Of a DNA stretch of 64,000 nt, positions 22,301-34,300 are shown one piece after another. Made by a program: the position numbers and the translations under genes. The DNA lies in NCBI GenBank assembly GCA_015178975.1, contig WHVD01000196.1:1-64000 (forward strand), written 5' to 3'. This stretch comes from Hysterangium stoloniferum. Taxonomy: Eukaryota; Basidiomycota; Agaricomycetes; Hysterangiales; Hysterangiaceae. Below the pieces are notes generated by a model. It made no database searches. It was not told the DNA's origin and worked only from the letters and a program-made list of their open reading frames with translations. Positions within the stretch are counted from its first letter, which is position 1. Each line of letters begins with the position of its first letter.

Positions 22301-25300
22301 CAATAGTAGTGGAAGGAGAAGTGGAGTATGAAGTTGAGAAGGTATTGGATAGTAGATGGAGATATGGGCGAATTGAATACCTCATAAAATGGCAAGGCTT
22401 TGGCATGGAACATAATAGCTGGGAACCAGGATATATGGTATTCGCTCCCACTCTGACAGCAGACTTCCACACACGACATCCAGAGGCAGTAACAACTCAG
22501 GGCCCTATTCGAGGATCAAGACAACCTCCAAACACCATAGTACGAGTGACCCAGATTCCAGAGTTTCGAAAGGTCAAGCCTGGACTTTATTGGCAGCAAC
22601 AGCATGTCGGGACGCCATATCTTAAAAGGGGGGGTGATGTCAGGGGACAATCTCAAGTTTTCTAAATTCATCCCTGACCTTCCTTAATATAGTCTCATAA
22701 GTCAAGGATAAGAGTACCTTGTTTTTATCACATTTTCAAACTCAGCTGCACCTTTAGTTAGTCACTCGCTAGCCGAGGGTTCCTTAGACTTTTCTCTTCG
22801 GATTCCCTCTGCTAGGTAAGTAATAATGTACATTGTATGTATATAATAGATAGGTATAAAACTTACTTCGGATTCCCTCTGCTAGTGCCCCAACTCAGTC
22901 ATAGTGCGAGTCAGTGTGATCTAGAGAGTTGCCCTTACACTGTGAGAGGTATGGCGAAATACACTCAGGAAATATAGTCGGATGAGCTCTTACTATATCT
23001 CCTTTATTATTTCTATTTTCTCTCTTTTATTACATCTATAATTAGTTTGACGACCTATGTATGCGGTACATCGACTCTTGTGGGCGCACACACAGACTTA
23101 TGTATTCTAGCGCCCGTAGTTTAGAACTCAGACACTTTTTACACTGCAACCACGACTTACTCAGACACCCGTTAGTGTCCTGTAAGTTGTGATTGGTGTA
23201 TCATCTCGACCGTCACAGACGGGCTTTAGCTACTCATTCAAACTGAGTTTCGAACTGTATCAGTCGAAACTCAATCCCTATCTCAACTCGCGTGGACTAC
23301 ATCCACGCTACTCTATTATTCGACTCTCTAACTACTCTACTTGCACTCGAGCAGTTGTCCAGAATTGCACTTAACCAGTCGACTCTGCTTATTCGTTCTA
23401 GCTATCTACCTTACTTTAGATAGCTACTTCTCTCTACCGTATTGAACTAAGTAGTCAATACGCGTTCGGTCTGTATTAGACTTAGACAGTCAATACATCG
23501 TGGTATCGTACTTCAACGGTCGATATTCTTCGTATATAGAACGGTTAGAACTTCTACCACTCTTCACACCTGCATTCATTCCATGCTGTTCAAATAAATC
23601 AAGCAAGTCTTTTCCTGACAAATCAGCGAGGTCATCCAATCAAAGAAACCCTTGTTCTATGAACAAGGGACAGAACTGACTATAATTTTGGTTGTCACAA
23701 CCACAAAGTGAATGCACATCCAGCCTACCCAGCCACTGTTCGAGAGTAGGATAATCAACTTCTGATGCCATTTTGTGAGACTCTGCTTTATAGACATTCT
23801 TTGGAGAGGCAGAGCCTGGATGCCCATGAAAATGGAGTGTACCTTCATTACCAACTCGAATAGGTGTATATGGTGTTGGTACAGCTACCTTTGGGAACTT
23901 GATTTCAGGCTGATTGAGGGCCATTGGTAATACAAAATCTTTAAGCTGCCGCATTTCTGCAAGTAATTTTTGAGTTTCAGTGACTGCGGAATTGTCATCT
24001 AGCTTTGCTTTGAGGTCATGAAGCTGGATATGAGGTGTTAAGTCCAATGATGTTGGTGGCTTGGTAATGGATACTTTGCCTTAGGACTTCTATATGTTAG
24101 TACAGAAAAATAGATGTCTTATGGATATTATACATACTGTTAGGATACGTACAGGGCGGGTCTCTGGAGAAACCCACGGGATATCCAGTAGGACTTGGCT
24201 TCAGCTTATAGGCTGTGCCCTCGCTAGATTGTGTTGTCCAATTTCAGACAGGTGGATGGGAATCCTGGGGAGTCTGGGTGGGGATTGTGGTCGAGAAGTC
24301 ATAGGTCGGAGGTCATGGGTTGAGAGGTCATGAGTGGTGAGAGAGATAGATGCGCCGGAGCCTGTGGGCTCCAACTAGTGTGAGCGGTGTAATTCAAGTA
24401 GGAGTTTAGAGCGGAAAATGTATTAGATTACTGGGGGGAATCTAAGCCAATTTTCTGACTGGATTGTATGTACAACATCTGCCAGTTTAAATAGACCGTG
24501 GAGTTAATGTCATACCAAATCCAGTAATGACAAAACGAAACTAACAAAACATAAAACGGGAATAGTAAACACCAAATTGGTGTTAGGAATGGGATGGAAT
24601 GGAGCGGAGTCCGAATAGTGACAAATCATAAACCATAACGGGAAATGGAGTGGAAGCAGAGTCCGAATCATGACAGGTCATTTGACTAAAACGGGAATGG
24701 GGCTCTGTTAGAGAGGTGACGGGTTTTCTGAACGGGGTCCGGTGACTGATGCGCAGGACGAGGTCGGATATAGACAGAGACGGAGTCTGGTGGGTTTTCC
24801 GGTGACTGAAACACAATGTAACAAAGATGAACGTAGACGAGTCTGACGTACGGAGTCCGGTGGGAATTCCAGTGAACTGATAACAGGTGCATATAAGTTC
24901 GTGCCCAGAGTCCGGCGGGATTTCTGGTCGTAACACATACCACAAGATTGGCCCAAATAGCTTTATCTGCCATTGTATAAACATAGTGATCCTGACTCTT
25001 AGGTAGTGTGAAGAGTGGTGGAAGTTCTAACCGTTCTATATACAAAGAATATCAACCGTTTAGGTACAACACGTAGTTGTATTGACTGTCTAAGTTCAAT
25101 ACATGCTGAACAAGTATTGACTATTTAGTTCAATATGTCTGGGTGAAGTAACTATCTAAGGTAGAGTAGATAGCTACAACGAAATAAAGGAATCGACTGT
25201 TAGGTGCGATTCCAAGTGACTGCTCGAGTGTAGAAAAGAGTAATGAGAGTCGAATGATAGAGTAGCGCAGATGTTGTCCACGCAGATTGAGATATAAATG

Positions 25301-28300
25301 GGGTTTCAACTGGTACAGTTCAAAACTAAGATTATGTAGATAGTTGAAGCCCATCTGTGACGGTCGAGATGATACCTCAATCACGACTTACAGAACACTA
25401 ACTGTGTGTCTGTTAAAACTGCCTCCACTGTCTCCAAGACCTTCTGGAACCTTCTAGAACCTTCTAGAAGCTTCCAGCATGTTCCAGAGTATTCCCAGTT
25501 CATTTCCCATGACAGCTGTCAATCAGCTGTCACTTTGTATTCCAGCTGTCAATCAGCTGTCAGTTTCCATTCAAGCTGTCAATCAGCTGTCACTTATGAC
25601 AGCTGTCAACCAGCTGTCAACCAGCTGTCACTTATGACAGCTGACAAGCCTACTGATGTATAACATATATAAGCTTGTAGTTAGTGACCTGAATAGGAAC
25701 AACTTTCCTCAGACTTGTGTGTGTCACGTGTCACAGTAAGTCACAGGTCACTTTAAACAGGTTATGGGCCCCGCGCTCTAAGCGCTCTAGTACAGTATAA
25801 CGTTTTGCAAACTCGCTTCTTTTGAGTAAGTTTCAGCCTATACTTTTATATTCCCCTGCCAGGCCCAGCCTTATTGCTGTTGCTAGTAGGGAGGAACTTG
25901 TACGCCACTAAGGCTGAGTTTCCCTCGAGACTACCGTCTGGACCTCGAGTTAAATACCTTTTTTCTGAACTTCTTTGCGAGTTTGCTCTGTGTATACTAC
26001 AATGTCATCTTCCATCCCCCAATTCCCTAAACTCAACTCTCATAACTACAACACCTGGTCTGGTGAGATGCAGGCTTGGCTTCGTGCCCAGGGTGTCTGG
26101 CTCATTGTTGAGGCCACCTCCATTGCACCTGCACTATCCTCATCTCCCACAGAGGCCCAGCAAACTGCATTTGATGCTTGGGCTCTCAAGTCAGACAAAG
26201 CAGCAGGTTGGATGTACTTGAGTGTTGAGGATGATCAAAAGATTCATCTTAAAGGGATTGAGGGTGATCCGGTCAAGATGTGGACCAGTCTGTGTGATGT
26301 ACACTTGCAGAAGCGCCCTGGCATGCGCTTCAATGCGTATGATGATCTCTTCTCCATCAGAAAGGAAGAGAATGAGAATTTGCAAACTCTGATGAATCGG
26401 GTGGATCTAGCCATCTGTGCCATCCAGGATCTGCGCCCATTGAATTTTGATCTTGCCAAACTTGATGAGGAACTTGCATCAATGTCAATGATCAGGGCAC
26501 TTCCTGAGCAGTTTGACAACTTTGCCTCTTCTCTCCTTCTGATGGACAAGCTGGACAAGGCTACTATCCAACAAGCTTTTGTCACAGAAGAGTCACAACG
26601 CCGTCATCGGGCTTCACAAGCTCCTGCAGTTGCATCTGCACTTACTGTAAAGGGCAATGCATCCACTGCATTTCTCAAATGTACTTTCTGCTCTATGACC
26701 AACCATACTATGGACAAGTGTCATCGCTTCATCAAGATGCAGCAGGAAGCACAGGAGAGTGTCCGTACCAATCGTACCAAAGGAAAGAAGGCAAACGGGA
26801 CTCAGGAGACAATGTCTCAGGACAATGTGGAATCTGCTGGAAATGCACGTCCTTCCTCCTCATCCGATTCCTCCACCCTGCAGAATGGTTCTGACTATGA
26901 TTGGCTTGCTGATACAGGTGCTAGTAGTCATATGACTCCTCATAGTCATTGGCTGCGTAACTACACAGCATTATGTGTCCCAATCAAGTTAGCAGATCAT
27001 ACTGTTATCTACTCTGCAGGAGTTGGTTCTGTGGTATTCAACCCAGTTATAAATGGAAGGAAATCGCGATCTGTGGAGCTTACAAGAGTTTTGCATGTAC
27101 CACAACTGCGTAGTAACCTATTGTCTTGTCTCTATCTCACAAGACACAAAGGACTACTCATACACATTGATCGAACAACCATGCATTTCAAACTCTCTGG
27201 CCAGACTTTGTTTACAGCCAGAGTTACTGCACAGAATGCAGGCATCCTAAATGGTGCCACTGCACCTATTATTGAGCAAGCTGGTGCTGCCTCCACTCTT
27301 CCCTTTGATATCAATCTCTGGCATCGCCGTCTTGGACATCACAGCTATGCTGATGTCCAGAAGATGATCAGAGAAGGATTGGTGGTTGGCTTAAACCTTG
27401 ACTCAAAGGAACAACCTGATCCTATCTGTGAACCTTGCCTTGCTGGCAAAATGACTGCCAATCCATTTCCTACCTCACCAAGTCAATCTCAGACACCACT
27501 TGAGCTTATTCATAGTGATCTACATGGACCACTTCCTGTGCAAACAACTGAGGGTTATCACTACTGGATAACCTTTATTGATGATTGCACCAAGTTGCGA
27601 GCTGTTCTGTTCTTGAAACGGAAGAGTGATGCATTTGAAGCATTCAGGAGATACAAAGCTTATGCTGAGAATCTTCTGGGTTGCAAGGTCAAAGCTCTGC
27701 AGGATGACAAAGGGGGGGAGTATATGTCAAATGCCTTTATCAAGTTTACAGATGAATGTGGAATAGCACGCCGTCATACTACTCGCAATCGCCCTCAACA
27801 GAATGGAGTTGCAGAACGAGCCAATCGTACCTTGGCTGATCATGTCACTGCCATGATGCATGAAGCGCGTATGCCTGCCTCATTCTGGAATCATGCTGTG
27901 GCATCTTATGTCTATGTATGGAATCGTCTGCCTACTGCACCATTGCCTAAAACTACACCCTATGAGCAATGGTACAAGCAGAAACCAGATGTGAGCAACT
28001 TGCGAGTGTGGGGGTGTACTGCCTATGTTTACATTCAAAAGGACAAAAGGAAGTCACTTCAGTCACACATGGAGAAATGCCTCTTTCTAGGCTATCCTGT
28101 GGGATACAAAGGTTGGCAATTCTACAACCCTGTTACAAAGAAGTTTATCATCTCTGAACGGGCTGTATTTGATGAACGCCACTTTCCTGGTCTATCTACT
28201 ACTGGACCAATGCCTAATATTAGGCTTTTCCCAAATATACCAAACTCTGACATTCCTTTATTTGTGCCAGAAGTAGAGGGGGATAATGATATTTCTGTCC

Positions 28301-31300
28301 CTCCTACTCATATTCCTGCACCTCCTGCTTATATTCCTGCACCTCCTGTTCAGATTCCTGCACCTCCTGCACTTCCTGAACCCATTCAACTACCTCCTCC
28401 ACCTGCACCAGAACCACAGCTTCGTCGCTCTCAGCGTGTTCCAAAGCAACCTGGTGAATGGTGGAAGGTACAACCAGCTCCAGCTCTAGCTGAAGATGAT
28501 GATGAGGACATTGATTATGAGGAAGTACAGTTTGTTGGAACAGCTTCAACTGCTGATCCACAAAACTACAAGCAGGCTATGAAAGGTGATGATGCAGATA
28601 AATGGCAAAAGGCTATAAATGCAGAGTACAATACACTGGTAGAAAACAAGACATGGGAACTTGTTGACCTCCCAGTTGGTGCAAAGGCAATTGGTTCGGG
28701 TTGGGTGTTTAAAGTCAAACACAATGCAGATGGCACCATTGAGCGTTATAAAGCTCGTCTTGTTGCCAAAGGATACTCACAACGTCCTGGCATTGACTAC
28801 AATGAAGTGTTTGCACCTACTTTTAGACCTGCAACTCTGCGTTTGATTCTGGCCCTAGCTGCCATTGAAGACATGGACTTGCGCTCTGTTGACATTTCTG
28901 CTGCTTTCACCCATGGTGACCTTGATGAGACAATCTATATGAGACAACCTGAAGGCTTCCATCAAGGAGGTCCTAATAAGGTTCTCAGACTCTTGAAATC
29001 ACTTTATGGTCTCAAGCAGGGATCTCGTCAATGGAACATCAAGTTACATGGTGCACTTACTGAAATGGAGTTCAAACGAATTGAATCTGATACCTCTGTT
29101 TACATTTATTCAAATGGAGAGGTGAAGATCTTTGTACCCATTTACATTGATGATATTACATTTGCATCCAAGTCCACTCTTGCCATTGACAAAGCTGTCA
29201 AGCAATTGTCCCTGCATTTCAAATGCCGTGATCTTGGACCCACTGTTTATTTACTTGGTGTGGGAGTTGGCAGAGATCGCTCTAAGCGTCTCCTTACTCT
29301 TGATCAGCGACAATTTATTCTCAACATGCTTGAGCGTTATAACATGTCTGACTGTCATCCAGTTCTCACACCTATGACACCTGGTACATCTCTTTCCAAA
29401 GAAATGGGTCCTGAGAATGCTGCAGAGGTGGATTTCATGCGTAGTGTTCCTTATCTCAGTGCTGTTGGGTCTTTACAATACCTGGCTACTATGACCCGTC
29501 CAGATATTGCTTATACTGTGTCCTACTTGGCACGTTTTAATTGCAATCCTGGACCAAAGCATTGGACAGCAGTGAAGCACTTGTTCAGATACCTAAAAGG
29601 TACACTGGATTACAAGTTGCATTACTCTGGTAAATGTGGCTCTGAATTATTCACCACATACACTGATGCTGCTCATGGTGATTGTATTGATTCTGGAAGA
29701 TCCACTGGTGGTTATGTGACTATGATGGCTGGAGGTGCTATTGGCTGGAGTAGTAAACTGCAAAGTATTGTCACACTTTCTACAACTGAAGCAGAATTTG
29801 TCTCTGCTGTAGAAGCTGGCAAGGAGATTGCCTGGATGCGGCAAATCCTAGGTGAATTTGGCTACCAAGTTGATCAACCCTCCACTCTACACATTGACAA
29901 CCAGTCTGCCATCAGTGTTGCTAAGAACCCTGAGCATCATGGAAGGATGAAACATCTTGACCTGCGCTACTATTGGCTTAGGGATGCTGTAAATGCCAAG
30001 TGTATTGCTCCTTCCTATATTCCTACTGCAGAACAAATTGCAGATATTCTAACCAAGCCTCTATCTACTCCCAAGGTTCAATTTTGCCGTGATGGAATGG
30101 GTATAAGGACTTAGTTTCTTGTTTTCTTTCTTACTCTCTGTAGTTTAGCAAAGTCTCTCTCTCTGTCTCTCTCTCTGTTTCTTTTTCTTTGGAGACATGT
30201 GAGATCAGGGGGGTCTGTTAAAACTGCCTCCACTGTCTCCAAGACCTTCTGGAACCTTCTAGAACCTTCTAGAAGCTTCCAGCATGTTCCAGAGTATTCC
30301 CAGTTCATTTCCCATGACAGCTGTCAATCAGCTGTCACTTTGTATTCCAGCTGTCAATCAGCTGTCAGTTTCCATTCAAGCTGTCAATCAGCTGTCACTT
30401 ATGACAGCTGTCAACCAGCTGTCAACCAGCTGTCACTTATGACAGCTGACAAGCCTACTGATGTATAACATATATAAGCTTGTAGTTAGTGACCTGAATA
30501 GGAACAACTTTCCTCAGACTTGTGTGTGTCACGTGTCACAGTAAGTCACAGGTCACTTTAAACAGTGTCTGGGTAAGTCGTGGTTGTAAGGTAAAAAAGT
30601 GTCTGAGTTCTAATTACGGGCACTAGAATACATGAGTCTGGCATATATATGCCCACAAGAGTCGATGAACCGCATACATAGGTCATCGAACTAACATAGA
30701 AGTATAATAGAGAGAAAGAAGAAATAACAATGGGAATATAGTATGGGCTTATCCAGACTATACATATTTCTGAGCATATTTCACCATACCTCTCACAGGT
30801 AGAGTAGTGCAAGCTGCATTACACTTGTTGCATGCGTGATATTTCTCAATGTCCCTGATTATGTCGTGTTCCTTTGTGAAAGCATCAATGCTATCTCCCA
30901 TGCAGCTCTGAAGGGCTGGCTGGTTGACATCATCTGTTGGTATCTAATAAATAGGTTAAGTTTCAAATTGTCTCTGATATAATTTAACTTACCTTTCCAT
31001 GTGTGACAGCTATATCTTTATTGAGATCCTCAATGTGAACTGACCAAGGCCGGACAATCCCTTTTCCTTTATTTTTATGCTTTTCAGCCTCAATCCAAGT
31101 AGCTAAATCACATATCAGTATGTTCTAGCATTTTTCACTCTCCAACAGTGTGGGTTTGGGTTTGGGGGACTTTGGCAGGAAAGAGAAAATATATCCCACC
31201 TGAAGGTTGGAAACCTTCAAACCCATAGAATCTGCTAAGTCAACCAGGAAGTCTGTGTATCTCACATCTGAGTTTATTCTGAGGTCACGTTTAGCAGCTC

Positions 31301-34300
31301 CATATGGAATTTCAAATCGGATCTCGAATATGTTTTTAACTTGTCCAGCAGACACCATATTCTCACCATCATTTTCAACTTCATTATATTCTTGGCTGTA
31401 GTCACTTGTGTCCTTAAATATATCACTACTACCTTGTATATTTAAGAACTATTAGCTGAAATATCAAAAATCTAGTAAATTATAAAAAAATACCTTCAGC
31501 CAAATAATCTTCTCTAAGATCTCCTGTGATTGTGTTGTTCTTGTGATAGCCATGGGTATGAGTTATAAATAAATAAAAGTATAAGAGTGGAGTAGGAGAT
31601 ATTAGATTACTTACTATGAAGAGTGGTAGAAGTTCAGACTGTTCTATATACAAAGAAATGAGTAGAATGGGAAGAAGGATGAGGCCTCAACTGCTATAGT
31701 TCGAGGCCTGAAGTGTTAGATAGCTCAGATAATGCTACCTATGTGGTAGCTGACACATTACCCTGATCACTGCTCGCTGTAGACCTAGTTTATATCTTAC
31801 AAGTGGTGGTGCTTGGGTAAAAGTGTGTCTGAGTTTCATTTGGTGCCGAGTGCACCCACAAGTATACACAATGCTTTGAACTAATGAAATGATGCAATAT
31901 TCAAAGAATATAAAAGATAGAAAAATATGAATAGAATGTGTAAAATATAAATAAAATAAAAGGAGTGTTTTACCACAATGAAACTGTGGTAAAAGCATAC
32001 TCCTCACACTTACTAGTAGTACCAGATACTGCCCAAAAACCTGCCTCCTGTTTTTTGTTATGTATATATAGCAGAAGAACCCTTTTTCATCTCCAAAAGG
32101 ACATTTGCAACATGCATCTCATCTATCTCAGGGTCATTCTGTTGATTTTGCAAGTTTTTTGTGGCAGCATCCTTGAAAATTGGCCGTAGTTTAGGATGCC
32201 GATTTTGAGGAGCTGCCAGTGCAGGTGTTAAGAACTGAAAACTGACTAATGTCGGTGGCCGACAGGGACCGATCGGAAGGACTTGGCTTCAGCTTATGTG
32301 CTGTGCCCTCGCAAATATCCGTAGGGTGTCCTTACATTTTGGGCAGGTGAAGACTAATCCTAATGAGTACCTTTCAGCGTGATACCGATCGGAATTGAAG
32401 GACAAGTCGAGCATCAGGCCAAGGGGTCGGGGCCGGGAGTGGGCGAGCGCACGCGAAGGCGGAAGGGGGGATTCTTAGTATGAGACTGATACAGGCGTAT
32501 GAGGGTATTCTGAGTCGATATTCTGATTGCCTAGTGACTACAACTACAGCGGGTTCATATACAAGTAACAGGTGTCTGGAAAATACTAATGGGGAGAAGG
32601 GCAGAACATGGTATTAACAATAAGCTTGACTAGGAACAGGAAGTTTATGATTAGTTTGGAGGCCGATGATAACCGAGAGTGGGATTACGATAAAAGGAAA
32701 TAGTTCAAGGACTACAAATATAGATAGACATATGCGAAGCATAAGATTGAACGGATCAACATATGTAATAAAGGGGACGTATCAAAGTTTGACCAGACAA
32801 TATGAGTTATTTTGACGTGGGCGTAAACGGAGTTTGATCTTCGCGAAAACATTTGTCAGCTTCAGGGCCGATGGTTTCCGAGATGGTGACTTGAAACGTT
32901 GACAAGTGGTGATAACCTCGGGACCGATAGGGTTGCGACACGGTCGTAACAGTATCTCCCCTTTTGGCCGAAATCCCAAGGAGGCCGAAAATCTAGATCC
33001 CGTATGTAAAACTTGTCGGGTACGGCTGGGTGTGTCAAAACATCATGTGACTCGGCAAAATTTTGCATATAAAAGTTTGAGGGTTCCTGGCACTTGAAAT
33101 TTTACTTCCCTTCCTTTAACCACCATGACCATAGGCTCGGGGTCAAAACCCTTCCCGGTTAGGTTAACAGTTGCGCCCATGTCGGTGCCGAGTGGTATGG
33201 CGAACGCGAAGGAGCGTCGGCGTATACTCGAGCAGAAGAAAAAGGCACGTGAAGAGGAGGAGCGGAAGGAGAAGGAGGAGTTGGCGGCCATCGAGGCCGA
33301 GGAGAAAAACAGGCAGCAGAAGAGGCCGTGCGCAAGCACTGGGAAGCAGTGCTTGCAAAGAACAAGCAGCAGGAGGCCGATCGGGCACGGGAGGAGGCGG
33401 CGAAAAAGAAGCGGGAGGGAAAGGTAAGTCGGCTCTGGTTTCTTTTGCGAACCTTACTGACAATATTTGTTAGTGCAAGGCTGCAACGCCTTCGGAGTCC
33501 GATGACGAAGAGGAAGAGGAGGACGAGGAGGATGCACTGGGGCCGTCGAATCCCAAGGTGGGTTTGATTTCCTTAAATAAAACTTCCCTAAATAATTTTT
33601 CCTATAGAAACAAAAGCAGGCCCCCAAGGCGGGGCCCGAAAATGACCCCAAGTGCAATCGGTGCACGAAACGGGGTCGAACTTGTCATCCCCGGACCAAT
33701 GGTCGGGGCCGCACTTGTCAAGAGTGCGCCGATCAGAAGCTTAGGTGTGTTTTCCCGGGGGCCGATGGTTCGTTCCAGGAGCGACAGGCCGATGCTCTAG
33801 AAGAGCAAAACCGCCTTATGTGGACCTACTTCTCGGAGATGAGTCGGTTCCGATATGAGACGTTGCGATAACAAGGGCTCATAACTGAGCAATTGCGACT
33901 CTTGGGCGTCGGGCTGGAGAAACAGACCAGTGTTATTGAGTCTCTCGGTGGTCAACTTGAGCAGTATTTGGAAGTCTCGAGTTGCGATGGGCATGAAATT
34001 GGGGTTTCGGAGAAGGTCGGTGGTGTGGTATCAGTGGCTGTCGGTGCGGAGGAGGGTTCGGAGGCTGGGGAGGAGGGAGAAGTTGTAGAGGGAGAAACTT
34101 AGATAATGAAAATATATCGGTTTTTCTTTAAAACAAACAAATCATAGTGTGAAAACATAAGGCATAGTCGGAAAAAGGTCGGGTACCGCGTGATAGACTT
34201 ATAAAGAATTGAGAGGACCGGGTTTGTTTGGATAAGCTTGGTGAAACCCTAAAACGATTTCCGAGGCATTACCGAGCTCTGTAGCTAGGATCCATGAAGT

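Larger units (their letters stand above)
16400..22939 (+). mobile_element. Ty3/Gypsy chromovirus Gy2, full length, with a nested Copia-derived insertion
   Basis: Complete element with 302-bp LTRs (16400-16701 and 22638-22939) that look identical by eye, flanked by CTGTG (16395-16399 and 22940-22944). Gag, protease, RT, RNase H, integrase and chromodomain occur in the usual order, with a polypurine tract just before the 3' LTR (about 22624-22634). Pol is interrupted by one insertion (20229-20883, TSD CCAGG). Apart from that I see no obvious decay, so it is a recent arrival. Confidence 0.9.
16396..23568 (+). repeat. Solo LTR type F, copy 1 (about 628 bp), TSD CCTGC, split by Gy2
   Basis: TGTGAGAGG..CTCTTCACA. 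The body lies at 22941-23568; its first four bases are also present at 16396-16399 because Gy2 inserted there. CCTGC flanks it at 16391-16395 and 23569-23573, so it entered the transposon's accessory gene before Gy2 arrived. Confidence 0.8.
25411..30564 (+). mobile_element. Ty1/Copia element Cop2, complete and apparently intact
   Basis: 349-bp LTRs (25411-25759 and 30216-30564) that look identical by eye, target duplication GTGTC (25406-25410 and 30565-30569), initiator-Met half-tRNA primer site right after the 5' LTR, one uninterrupted polyprotein frame, and a purine-rich tract before the 3' LTR (GATCAGGGGGGTC). It looks whole, with no visible break, and must be young. Nested in LTR F, itself nested in the Tc1-like transposon. 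Confidence 0.93.
25007..30797 (-). repeat. Solo LTR type F, copy 2 (about 632 bp), TSD GGTAG, split by Cop2
   Basis: Pieces 25007-25410 and 30570-30797, ends TGTGAGAGG and CTCTTCACA on the minus strand, flanked by GGTAG (25002-25006 and 30798-30802). It holds a row of hairpins with 7-bp stems at 25079-25102, 25152-25173 and 25189-25213. It lies in an exon of the accessory gene. Confidence 0.88.

Noticed and set aside
25511-25643. CRISPR-like array
   Set aside because: The repeats are short E-box palindromes with tiny spacers inside an LTR of a eukaryote.
25406-25663. Frames in the Cop2 LTR with a SCQSAV-type repeat peptide (also 30199-30468)
   Set aside because: They are translations of the LTR minisatellite.
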